A stretch of DNA of 64,000 nt, from positions 2,301,960 to 2,365,959 of the forward strand of contig AP018794.1 of assembly GCA_009731425.1 (NCBI GenBank). The letters run 5' to 3'. This DNA is from Lachnospiraceae bacterium KM106-2 (GTDB lineage: Bacteria; Bacillota; Clostridia; Lachnospirales; Lachnospiraceae). Positions 25,811-33,946 of the stretch are shown piece after piece. Positions within the stretch are counted from its first letter, which is position 1. Every line of letters starts with the position of its first letter. The translations under genes were made by a program, and so were the position numbers. The notes under the pieces were generated by a model. The model worked only from the letters and a program-made list of their open reading frames with translations. It was not told where the DNA came from and made no database searches.

Positions 25811-25895
25811 ACGAAAAGAAGCACGCTTTGTGAGTTTCTTTCGTTATCGCGACAGTCGCCAAGCTGATACAAGTATCACTTTGGCTCGTTGTTTG
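25811..25895 (+). other. Structured intergenic stretch sharing a 19-mer with position 33006
   Basis: Successive short hairpins are visible: ACGAAA...TTTCGT (25811-25844), GCGACAGTCGC (25849-25859) and GATACAAGTATC. The 19-mer TTCTTTCGTTATCGCGACA (25836-25854) recurs exactly at 33006-33024 in another intergenic gap. It may be a dispersed repeat. Confidence 0.5.
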
Positions 25896-25923
25896 CGCAA
25901 ATAAAAAGAAAGGAATGACAGTA

Positions 25924-27663
25924 ATGGCAATTGTAAATCTAAGATACTTAAATGTAGCAAGAGGTTCGGTTGTAATCACCGGCAATACGGTAGGCCTGGA
26001 TAAAGCAAACAATGCACTCCTACCTGGCACATTAGGCTCAGTTGGTGCCAGACTGAGCACAACCAACACCTCTGTCGCTGCCGGATGGTCCGCTCAAGGT
26101 GCATTAGATCGAACGGTAGGAATCCGAGTAGATAGTGATAATTCTCTTATTGGATCAAAGGCGGTACTTTATATTCCACCTTCCTCCAGAGTGCTCTATG
26201 CCGAGTTGGTGTGGTTTGCCACAAGCTATACCGGAGTCAATGCGAATAATCCTGTCACCTTTATCAGTCCACTTGCAACAAGTGGTGTCTCCATTTCAGG
26301 TGCTGCTGCAACCAGTAACCTGATTGATATGAGTGGCTATTCTATTTATGTACGAAGTAACACCGTTACCAATTATGTCACTACCGGGAATCAGACCTAT
26401 GAAGTAAGAGGTATCCCTTCTGCACTGCAGGCTGCCAACAATAACGATACCTGCATCGGCTGGTGCCTCATGGTGGCTTATGAAAATGTGAACGAATCAT
26501 TTAAGAATATGAGCATCTATGTCCTTGGTGTACCCGTTCAAGCAAATGCATCATCGGTTAGTGTTACAATACCTAATGTCGTGACCCCTAGTACGGGACC
26601 TGTCACAGGAAGAGCAGTCATGGCTAGTGCAGAAGGAGATATCTTCCTTACTGGAGACTATGTTCGCTTCGGTCCAAATACTACCACACAAGCCACTCTA
26701 GTAGGGCCAAATAACCCATCTACCAACTTCTTTACAAGCAGCATAAATGTGGGAGACTACAACCCAACCATTCCTACTGGCAATTTTGATACCCGTGGCA
26801 GTATGGGCAATAACAACCATAATCTGACCAATACGCTTGCAGGTGCAAGGCAAGGAATCGATATTACCAATGTTGATATCAGTTCTGGTTTAACCACCAA
26901 TCAGACAAGTGCCATTTTAACCTTTGGTACGACAGGTGATAAATATGCTCCGGTTGCCTTAGGCTTAGAGATCATGGTCGTTCCTAGCGCTGGCAAAACC
27001 GTCTCTCCAAAGATTGCAACACTCAATGATATTTTAACCTATACGATAACGATCAACAATCCAGGTACCACAGTCGCTTGGCAAACTATTAATCTACAAG
27101 ATAACATACCAGATTATACTACTTTTATTCCTAATAGTGTGATGATCAATAATGTCTCCCGACCAGGACTAAACCCACAAACCGGCTTTCTTGTGGCTCC
27201 TTCCCTATCGATGAATGCTTCCGTTGTTGTTACCTTCCAAGTACAAATTACAAGCTTACCACCAACACTTCCATATACCATAAATAACACAGCTACCATC
27301 ACATACACGATAAACGGGGCTACTCAGACACTCGTTAGCGACACTGCTTCTACTAGTTTCGTCTATGCCACCCTCTCCATCGAAAAGACTTCCGTTCCAT
27401 CAGGGAATGTATCCTGTGGTCAGGTAATGCAATATACTGTGAAATTAATAAACACCGGAAATACTACCTTAAACATTGGGACGAATCAATTTACCGATCC
27501 CATTCCAGCATCCACTAGCTTCTTACCAGGCAGTATTACACCTACCAGTAGCGGGTTTTCTTATCATTCAACGACAAATCAGATTTCCAATCAGACTGCA
27601 TTATCAATACCAGCAAACTCAAGTATTTCCTTTAGTTTCAATGCACTCATTCATTGTAACTAG
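25924..27663 (+). CDS. Large DUF11-family surface protein without signal peptide
   Basis: 579 residues. Residues 1 to about 355 form the conserved N-terminal region seen in signal-less B. cereus-group DUF11 proteins (SSRVLYAELVWFA; FKNMSIYVLGVPV; GRAVMASAEGDIFLTGDYV; NNPSTNFFTSSIN; RQGIDITNVDISSGL). Two DUF11 repeats follow (about 360-460 and 470-579; LSIEKTSVPSGNVSCGQVMQ). ATG at 25924 was chosen over 25915 because AAAGGA abuts the upstream ATG. It is probably assembled on the spore or cell surface. Confidence 0.8.
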   Translation: MAIVNLRYLNVARGSVVITGNTVGLDKANNALLPGTLGSVGARLSTTNTSVAAGWSAQGALDRTVGIRVDSDNSLIGSKAVLYIPPSSRVLYAELVWFATSYTGVNANNPVTFISPLATSGVSISGAAATSNLIDMSGYSIYVRSNTVTNYVTTGNQTYEVRGIPSALQAANNNDTCIGWCLMVAYENVNESFKNMSIYVLGVPVQANASSVSVTIPNVVTPSTGPVTGRAVMASAEGDIFLTGDYVRFGPNTTTQATLVGPNNPSTNFFTSSINVGDYNPTIPTGNFDTRGSMGNNNHNLTNTLAGARQGIDITNVDISSGLTTNQTSAILTFGTTGDKYAPVALGLEIMVVPSAGKTVSPKIATLNDILTYTITINNPGTTVAWQTINLQDNIPDYTTFIPNSVMINNVSRPGLNPQTGFLVAPSLSMNASVVVTFQVQITSLPPTLPYTINNTATITYTINGATQTLVSDTASTSFVYATLSIEKTSVPSGNVSCGQVMQYTVKLINTGNTTLNIGTNQFTDPIPASTSFLPGSITPTSSGFSYHSTTNQISNQTALSIPANSSISFSFNALIHCN

Positions 27664-27680
27664 CAGAAAGGAGGTCTCCT

Positions 27681-28202
27681 ATGTATTATAAATTCAAAGC
27701 AATTAATAACACGGTTTCCCTCAACTATCAGCACATTGTAGATCCTGGCGTTGATCCTGTTGTAAAGCAAACCTCCTCCACTGCAACTACTCAGTCAAAG
27801 ACACTTTTTGACTCGATCACGTATACTCCAATAAAACTTGATTCTCTTTGTCATTTTCCAACACCAGGATGTCGATCTCTTTACTCCATCAATACCGGGA
27901 TCACTACAGACCATACGATTCGAACATCCTCCAGCCAAAGTACCGATTATCTGCTGGTTCTATACACCCTATATACGAATAGCGTCTGGTTCAATGAAGA
28001 CATTTATGATTATGAAATAAACTGTTGTAAGAAACACTTACAGGTGAGCCTGAAGATCCCCTCGCACTATAAAAACTGGATAATTGAATATCACATTCTA
28101 GATTCCGCCATGAAACAAGTTACTCCTTGCGAAGCATTAAGTTCCTCGCTTCTCTCAATCTTTCTTGAAGCCGATATCAAACGCGATGCCAATCTTCCCT
28201 AA
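27681..28202 (+). CDS. Hypothetical protein of the DUF11 cluster
   Basis: 173 residues, Thr/Ser-rich with five or more cysteines (one CC pair near 115). No signal peptide or membrane segment. I do not recognise the family. It starts 17 bp after the large DUF11 gene with AAAGGAGG upstream, so it is co-expressed and may be a partner or cross-linking component of the same surface layer. Confidence 0.7.
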   Translation: MYYKFKAINNTVSLNYQHIVDPGVDPVVKQTSSTATTQSKTLFDSITYTPIKLDSLCHFPTPGCRSLYSINTGITTDHTIRTSSSQSTDYLLVLYTLYTNSVWFNEDIYDYEINCCKKHLQVSLKIPSHYKNWIIEYHILDSAMKQVTPCEALSSSLLSIFLEADIKRDANLP

Positions 28203-28211
28203 TACCTGAAA

Positions 28212-28244
28212 AGGCGGTAAAGAATATTATTTTCTTTACCGCCT
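28212..28244. terminator. Bidirectional terminator between convergent genes
   Basis: AGGCGGTAAAGAA / TTCTTTACCGCCT, 13-bp perfect stem with a 7-nt loop; the minus strand has TTTTC after the stem. Confidence 0.75.
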
Positions 28245-28254
28245 CAAACTCAGC

Positions 28255-28605
28255 TTATTTTAATTTTTCTTCCCAAATGACTTCCTTAAAGCCGATCAAC
28301 ACGAAATCATCGCCGATCACAAGAGGTCGTTTCACCAACATCCCGTCTGTCGCTAATAACTCATATTGCTCATCTTCCGACATTGTAGGAAGCTTGTCCT
28401 TTAACTGCATCTCTTTATAGAGATTTCCGCTTGTATTAAAAAATTTCTTTAATGGAAGTCCGCTCATAGCGTGAAACTCTTTCAATTCTTCTACTGTTGG
28501 ATTATTTAGCTTAATGTCTCTATCTTCGAAAGAAACTTGATTATCCACTAACCATTTCTTCGCTTTCTTACAAGTAGAGCATTTTGGATATTCTAAAAAA
28601 AGCAT
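28255..28605 (-). CDS. ArsC/Spx-family thioredoxin-fold protein
   Basis: 116 residues. N-terminal CSTC (YPKCSTCKKAKKWL) gives the CxxC of Spx/YffB-type proteins, then LPLKKFFNTSG, VKRPLVIG and VLIGFKEVIWEE. It could be an Spx-like redox regulator of RNA polymerase or a glutathione-independent arsenate-reductase-like oxidoreductase; YffB-like is slightly favoured. It starts immediately next to the EamA transporter stop. Confidence 0.85.
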   Translation of the reverse strand: MLFLEYPKCSTCKKAKKWLVDNQVSFEDRDIKLNNPTVEELKEFHAMSGLPLKKFFNTSGNLYKEMQLKDKLPTMSEDEQYELLATDGMLVKRPLVIGDDFVLIGFKEVIWEEKLK

Positions 28606-29484
28606 CTATGCATTCTCCTTTAATTCATTACTTTGTCTGCGGTTATAGATGAAGATATAAACCGCCATACTTATTATGATCACATACCCTAAGATACTAT
28701 ACTTATCTGGAACTTGTCCAAAGATAAAGAATCCAAGGATCGCAGAAAAGATGATCTGAGAGTAATCATAGATCGAAATATCTTTTGCCGGTGCATAGCA
28801 ATATGCCGCTGTGATCGAGAATTGTCCACCTGCTGCTGCAAATCCTGCTCCAAGAAGGCATAAAAGCTGTCCGCCTGTCATAGGAGCATAGTTTAGTAAC
28901 AGATAAGGAAGGGCAACGATAGTTGAAAACGCTGAGAAAAAGAATACGATATATGGGCCGTGTTCTTTTCTCTTTCCCAAAGCACGAACTAACGTATAGG
29001 CAAGTCCGGCTGCCATACCGCCGCCGAATCCAGCAAGAGATGCCACGATCTCCATATTCTGAAATGTCGGTTTAATTACAAACAATCCACCGATAAATGC
29101 AACAATAACTGCGATCGCCTGCTTGAAGGAGCAACGTTCTTTTAAAAGGATCGCTGAAAATAGAATGCCGAAAAATGGGGACATTTTATTAAGCATCGAC
29201 GCATCTGCAACGACAAGATGATCTACTGCGTAAAAGTTTCCTAAAATACCAAGGAAACCAAATGTGGATCGTAATAACAATAACGGTAGATTTCCTTTCT
29301 TCCAACGGAAGGAACCTCCCTGTTTTATTAAAATCCCTGCGGCAAACATCATTGCGATCAGATTACGGAAGAAACTCTTCTGAATAAATGGCAGATCGCC
29401 GGATGCCTTTACGAAGATGTTCATCAACGCAAAGAAAAAAGCTGCCATGAGGATTGATAAAATACCTTTGTTCTTTTGTGTCAT
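28606..29484 (-). CDS. EamA/DMT-family transporter
   Basis: 292 residues with ten predicted membrane helices in two EamA repeats. Typical features are LMAAFFFALMNIFVK, FFRNLIAMMFAAG, LNKMSPFFGILFSAILLKE and YDYSQIIFSAILGFFIFGQVP. It probably exports a metabolite or amino acid; substrate unknown. Confidence 0.9.
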   Translation of the reverse strand: MTQKNKGILSILMAAFFFALMNIFVKASGDLPFIQKSFFRNLIAMMFAAGILIKQGGSFRWKKGNLPLLLLRSTFGFLGILGNFYAVDHLVVADASMLNKMSPFFGILFSAILLKERCSFKQAIAVIVAFIGGLFVIKPTFQNMEIVASLAGFGGGMAAGLAYTLVRALGKRKEHGPYIVFFFSAFSTIVALPYLLLNYAPMTGGQLLCLLGAGFAAAGGQFSITAAYCYAPAKDISIYDYSQIIFSAILGFFIFGQVPDKYSILGYVIIISMAVYIFIYNRRQSNELKENA

Positions 29485-29571
29485 TTTAATTTCTCCATAA
29501 CGATATATTTTTTGTCGGTATTAAGTATACACGATTCTCGCTTTTTGGTAAATTACAGTTTTTAGCAATTC

Positions 29572-30672
29572 TTATCCAAGAATCAACGCAAGATATCCCC
29601 ATTCCCAGATTAGACTCTCAAAACTATTTTCCAGATACTCATAGATATCTCCCTCTTCATAACCGGTCATTCGAGATAAGATCACGATAGCTTGACGAAC
29701 CATCTCATAAGAGACTTCCTCTTCCCCTTGCGCCATCCAAGATAAGAAGATGGAATGACGGATGGAGGCATACTCCATTGAGATCCACTGCATCATCACG
29801 ATCATTCCTTCTAGATCGGACTCTGGCATTAGGCTGTTATGAAACACCTCTGCCACCAAATAATTCCGAAATAGCGGTTCAAAATCACTCATCTTTGTTT
29901 CAAAAACTGCTCGCTTATCTACTAACTCCTCTTTTGTATAAGAATCTGATAATTGTTCTGCAATTACTGCTATTGGCTCTAAGTAAGAAACGTAGAGTTT
30001 TTCTTTCCGATAATTCTCCGCTAAATCTAAGAATAATTCATTTCTTTCATCAAAAGAATCATGTTTGGAAAACTCCATATGATCGATAGCATCGGAAAGT
30101 TCTCTAAGAGCCAGTGTATCTTTATAAGCTCCCTCTCCCTTTTCCTCGTTCTCTAATAATAGATAGAAGATCATCATAAGGCTCTTCCCAAGATCATACT
30201 TCTCATCCCTAAGAATATGAAGTATCACATTACGAAGCTCGAATAATTCTCCCTCTTTCATTTGCGATAACTCTTCATTAAACGTGATCTTATCTTGATC
30301 CCGTATTAAATCAACAACAACCGGACAAGCCATCATAAGGGAAGATTCTGTCCTTCCTTCATACTCATGATACTCTCTTGGAAATGTAGTACATGTCTTC
30401 GATAAGATATCAGCTCCATGCTCTATTACAAGCTTACATAATTTGTCTTCATTTAAAAAAGGGCATTTCTTCTGTTCATTTAGTTGAATAAGAGAACTAC
30501 CCTCTTGTTTTATCACATATTCACCTAAGTTTAGGGCATCCCACTTTTCCTTAGTCTTCCCATCCACATTGATTTTCCATTCCTGACAGCAAGTGATCGA
30601 ACACTGACTAGCGCTACAGGAAAATAGATCATAGTAGTTTGGCTTGATATCTTTTCTTAATTTATTAATAAT
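29572..30672 (-). CDS. FliB-like flagellin lysine-N-methylase, apparently with an ATT start
   Basis: 366 residues if read from ATT at 30672. FliB features include FSCSASQCSITCCQEW (Cys19, 24, 28, 29), KCPFLNEDKLCKL, SKTCTTFPREY and MACPVVVD. The first canonical start, GTG at 30567, would remove the cysteine motif. In-frame codons between the AGGAGG (30678-30683) and that motif include only ATC, ATT and ATT as possible starts; ATT at 30672 or 30669 has 5 or 8 nt spacing. It would methylate flagellin lysines; no flagellar genes are nearby. Confidence 0.75.
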   Translation of the reverse strand: MINKLRKDIKPNYYDLFSCSASQCSITCCQEWKINVDGKTKEKWDALNLGEYVIKQEGSSLIQLNEQKKCPFLNEDKLCKLVIEHGADILSKTCTTFPREYHEYEGRTESSLMMACPVVVDLIRDQDKITFNEELSQMKEGELFELRNVILHILRDEKYDLGKSLMMIFYLLLENEEKGEGAYKDTLALRELSDAIDHMEFSKHDSFDERNELFLDLAENYRKEKLYVSYLEPIAVIAEQLSDSYTKEELVDKRAVFETKMSDFEPLFRNYLVAEVFHNSLMPESDLEGMIVMMQWISMEYASIRHSIFLSWMAQGEEEVSYEMVRQAIVILSRMTGYEEGDIYEYLENSFESLIWEWGYLALILG

Positions 30673-30733
30673 GATTTCCTCCTAAGTTGCTATTTACTCG
30701 TATCGCTATTATAACCGCTGAAAACATAATCGG

Positions 30734-31672
30734 CTACTGTTTTTTACTCACTTTTTTCAATGTATTCTGGCAGTACCATTTATGGGAATTATGATTCGAT
30801 AGATAAAACCCAACTTTCAGTCCCCATGGCATGTCAGGAATCCAATAACGGAATTTAGGGATCTTTTGCTTTCTGCTTTTTAAGCTAATTAACGGAATAT
30901 CTACTAGTACATAAGGCTTTGTCTCCTTCTCATATCGAACTAGCACGTTTCCAGACTCATCTACGATCTCCGTAAAACCTAGGATTTCCCGCTTACAAGT
31001 TTGTTTTGGTCTTCCCATGGACTTGCCCATAAAACCACCTGCGTGGCTGGCATGAATGACCGGTACACCAAGAAGTCTTGCAAACTGCTCCGGTGCCTCC
31101 TCGGCCATCAACTGGTTCTTCTTATGAAAAGCCTTATAATACTTTCCTCCATCTTCTTTACAGAAATTCCACCAGCAAGATCCAGCTACTACAAAATCTA
31201 CTTTTCCTATCATACGACGGACCGTCTGATAACGGATCTGCTCCCAGCACATCGCAACGCCGATCCGACCTATGGATGTCTCAAATACACTGATCTGATC
31301 CCCCTTCTCATAATATAATGATTCAATTGCGGTAGGAATATCCTTACTATGGTGATAGCACGTTCCATCCGGCATAACGATGGAAAAGGTATTTAAAATC
31401 TTATTCTCTTTTGGATAATAACAAAGATAGGAACCACATAATACGATGTTGGAACGCTTACTCATCTTCTTCATCCACTCTAGCGTATGGGAAGAAGCTG
31501 TAATTGCCTTTAACATGGCTCCGTCTAATGCAAAACCGGTTGTAAAGAATTCTGGAAACACAAGTAACTCCACCCTATCTTCCTTTGCTTCTTTTATCGC
31601 TTTCTCTGCTTGTGTTAAATTATAGGATACATCAGCAAATTTCGTATCCAAATGTACTGCTGCAACTCTCAT
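30734..31672 (-). CDS. Carbon-nitrogen hydrolase (nitrilase superfamily)
   Basis: 312 residues. The catalytic triad region is visible: Glu in LVFPEFFTTGF, Lys in HHSKDIPTAIES, and Cys in VAMCWEQIRYQT. It is probably an amidase or carbamoyl-type hydrolase acting on a small amide. ATG at 31672 overlaps the stop of the CPBP gene (TGATCATG), with GGGGG upstream; the longer reading is rejected. Confidence 0.88.
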   Translation of the reverse strand: MRVAAVHLDTKFADVSYNLTQAEKAIKEAKEDRVELLVFPEFFTTGFALDGAMLKAITASSHTLEWMKKMSKRSNIVLCGSYLCYYPKENKILNTFSIVMPDGTCYHHSKDIPTAIESLYYEKGDQISVFETSIGRIGVAMCWEQIRYQTVRRMIGKVDFVVAGSCWWNFCKEDGGKYYKAFHKKNQLMAEEAPEQFARLLGVPVIHASHAGGFMGKSMGRPKQTCKREILGFTEIVDESGNVLVRYEKETKPYVLVDIPLISLKSRKQKIPKFRYWIPDMPWGLKVGFYLSNHNSHKWYCQNTLKKVSKKQ

Positions 31673-31674
31673 GA

Positions 31675-32499
31675 TCATGCCCCCACTCTTTTCTTTCTCC
31701 AATAAAGAATACACACACCATAGATTACAAGTGGATATACCAGCAAGATAGTATTATCCAGAAGCACTTTAAGAATTGGTGCTGTAGACTCAATCCAAGG
31801 TGCATTGATCGCACTTAAAACGGAAGATGATTCCGTCATAAGCACAATTGCGCCTCCTCCAATAAAGTCAATTGCACTTTGAATAAAGATCGCCGGCCAT
31901 ATATTATCTCCCCGAACGATAATACATCCTAAGAAGATACCAAGCAAGAACGCATAGAATAACTGTATGCTTAATGTTACTGCGTCTGCTTGACTAGGAT
32001 ATAGGAGCCTGGCAATTACAAACAGAAAACTTGAGATGACAATGGCTCGAATCAAATATCCTCTTTGCCCCTTCCATCTCTGAATCATCAAATTCATCAT
32101 AAGTCCACGAGCGATAATCTCTATCATTAATCCATTACAAATAGAATTTAAAATTGATACGAAAAGCAATCCAGGATTAGACCAAAAACTCGCCCTAAGA
32201 TAAATCCATCCCATAATCAAAAGATAGATTCCACCTGGGATCGCCCATATTAGAGCCTCTTTCATATTCTTTTTCTGTAACCGGATACTAGTCATAAGTC
32301 CTAACTTCTGAATGACCATTAGTGTGATCCCGAGCCACACAAGGTATTCCACACTGATTCCAATCATAACCCCCATCGAACTACTCACAATTCTAGCCAA
32401 AGATCGATTCACAATTACCCGCAAGCCATTTAGTAAGATCAAATAGATCACACAAAATAGTACAGGATAAGATCGGATCCTTTTCTTTAATTGTCCCAT
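31675..32499 (-). CDS. CPBP-family (CAAX protease-like) membrane protein with degenerate motifs
   Basis: 274 residues, about eight membrane segments. Position and spacing match the CPBP/Abi fold: MIEIIARGLMM in place of EExxxR, FLLGIFLG in place of FxxxH, and IFIQSAIDFIGG in place of HxxxN. One Glu of the pair and both histidines are replaced, so protease activity is doubtful. Coupled to the downstream nitrilase by a start/stop overlap. Confidence 0.7.
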   Translation of the reverse strand: MGQLKKRIRSYPVLFCVIYLILLNGLRVIVNRSLARIVSSSMGVMIGISVEYLVWLGITLMVIQKLGLMTSIRLQKKNMKEALIWAIPGGIYLLIMGWIYLRASFWSNPGLLFVSILNSICNGLMIEIIARGLMMNLMIQRWKGQRGYLIRAIVISSFLFVIARLLYPSQADAVTLSIQLFYAFLLGIFLGCIIVRGDNIWPAIFIQSAIDFIGGGAIVLMTESSSVLSAINAPWIESTAPILKVLLDNTILLVYPLVIYGVCILYWRKKRVGA

Positions 32500-32523
32500 A
32501 TTTATCTCCCCCCTGCTTTTTAC

Positions 32524-32982
32524 TTACCCCAAGCACTTCTCCATGCAAATGGAATCTTTCATAGTAACATACTGTCCATAGTTTGGAATGATCTGATAGC
32601 CGATTCTCTTATAAAGTCCCATTGCTGCAACAAGAGGCGCCCCCGTCTCTAAGATCATCTTTTCATATCCTTCTTCATTCGCCCACTGTTCAATGCTTTT
32701 AACCAGTTTCTTTGATAATCCCTTTCCACGGTATTCCTTTCTGACAAAGACTCTTTTTAATTCTGCGGTATTGTCATCATACTCCTTGAAACTCCCCGCC
32801 GCGATGGCCTTATCCCCATCATAAAATATAATGACATTATGGATATTTTCTAACGTATTATATTGTGCATACTGACTCCGTTGAAATTTTCTTCCTACCA
32901 GTTCATCTAGGTTTTCATCTAATAGCTCACATAATTCTTTAAAGTCTTCATTACAGCCATCTGTTTTTAATATTTGATACAT
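32524..32982 (-). CDS. GNAT-family N-acetyltransferase
   Basis: 152 residues. Acetyl-CoA-binding motif A is KRVFVRKEYRGKGLSKKLVKS with the RGKG loop, followed by ILETGAPLVAAMGLYKRIGY. The small-molecule or protein acceptor is unknown. It is 24 bp upstream of the CPBP gene on the same strand. Confidence 0.9.
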   Translation of the reverse strand: MYQILKTDGCNEDFKELCELLDENLDELVGRKFQRSQYAQYNTLENIHNVIIFYDGDKAIAAGSFKEYDDNTAELKRVFVRKEYRGKGLSKKLVKSIEQWANEEGYEKMILETGAPLVAAMGLYKRIGYQIIPNYGQYVTMKDSICMEKCLG

Positions 32983-33005
32983 ATCGTATCCCCTTTCTTA
33001 TGCAG

Positions 33006-33024
33006 TTCTTTCGTTATCGCGACA
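33006..33024. repeat. Intergenic 19-mer also present at 25836
   Basis: TTCTTTCGTTATCGCGACA is identical to 25836-25854. Downstream (33046-33103) a GGCTGA...TCAGCC hairpin may terminate the GNAT gene at 33123. Confidence 0.5.
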
Positions 33025-33122
33025 ATTGTTCATAAAATGAGAGAATGGCTGACAATCCTCTCTTGATCATCAGCCGCTCTTTTCTTTATTTCCATTATAA
33101 TTACGATCTTCTATATTACGAT

Positions 33123-33671
33123 TCACTCGATTTCATTTTCGAATCGATAAACCAGTTTTGGCATTCCATCAATCATTTGATTCGTGACCGTATAATTTCC
33201 ATTGCAATATGTAGTTAAGGTTTTCTTCCAAAAGGACTGTGCGCGTCCATTATTTTCAGTTGAATGCGTATATAGCATCCACTTTCCATGATGACGTTCG
33301 AAGATGTTGCAAACAACTTGTCCCATAATTCCTTTTCCACGAAATGGACTCATTAAAAATGTCTCATATACATAAAAGTCTACCTCTTTTGGTACATAAC
33401 GACCACTACCTACCAGACAAAATCCTGCTGGAATTCCATCTACCTTAATTAGATATGGATACAGCTCCTTGGGATGCTCAAACCATGGTTGCTGCATATC
33501 ATACTCTTCTTCCAGCGTCTTTACCTCTTCCTCTTCGAAGATTCCATATTGATTCGGTAATGTACCATGAATCCCTGCCAAGTCATGTAGATATAAAGGA
33601 TACATATTTTTAATGATAAAACAATTCTCGTTATTTGCTAATATAATTTCTATTTTCTTTTCTATTTTCAT
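33123..33671 (-). CDS. GNAT-family N-acetyltransferase
   Basis: 182 residues. GNAT elements: YLIKVDGIPAGFCLVG (beta4), FLMSPFRGKGIMGQVV (motif A, FRGKG) and STENNGRAQSFWKKTL (motif B). The N-terminus has an extra 40 residues (PLYLHDLAGIHG). ATG at 33671 is preceded by AGGAG. About 150 bp upstream lies a 13-codon reading frame with its own strong ribosome binding site. Confidence 0.85.
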   Translation of the reverse strand: MKIEKKIEIILANNENCFIIKNMYPLYLHDLAGIHGTLPNQYGIFEEEEVKTLEEEYDMQQPWFEHPKELYPYLIKVDGIPAGFCLVGSGRYVPKEVDFYVYETFLMSPFRGKGIMGQVVCNIFERHHGKWMLYTHSTENNGRAQSFWKKTLTTYCNGNYTVTNQMIDGMPKLVYRFENEIE

Positions 33672-33784
33672 CTTTTTTGCTCCTATTCTCTTTGTAATCT
33701 GATTGAGTTCTAGTATGCAATTCTCTTTTCGACGAAAATATAACGCCCCATGCAACCAAGTGCATGAAAAAGAATCACATGGAG

Positions 33785-33826
33785 CTAACGACTAAACTTT
33801 TCCACCCAGTAATAAATGCTAGACAT
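33785..33826 (-). CDS. Candidate 13-residue leader peptide upstream of the GNAT gene
   Basis: Reading MSSIYYWVEKFSR then TAG, preceded by AAGGAGG with a 9-nt spacer. The sequence between it and the GNAT start contains CATGC...GCATG and CCATG...CATGG, which could form alternative hairpins. The arrangement resembles attenuation leaders of inducible resistance genes; this is inference. Confidence 0.4.
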   Translation of the reverse strand: MSSIYYWVEKFSR

Positions 33827-33907
33827 AACAAACTGCCTCCTTTTTTCTTGCTTCTTTATTTTTACTATATATTGGTAAAAAAATCAAGTATTTCCTTTAA
33901 GCCACAG

Positions 33908-33942
33908 AAAGGTCACTACCAAATTGCATGGTAGTGACCTTT
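33908..33942 (-). terminator. Terminator after the Big_2 surface protein
   Basis: AAAGGTCACTACC / GGTAGTGACCTTT, a 13-bp perfect stem with a 9-nt loop directly after the stop codon region. Confidence 0.75.
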
Positions 33943-33946
33943 CTTC

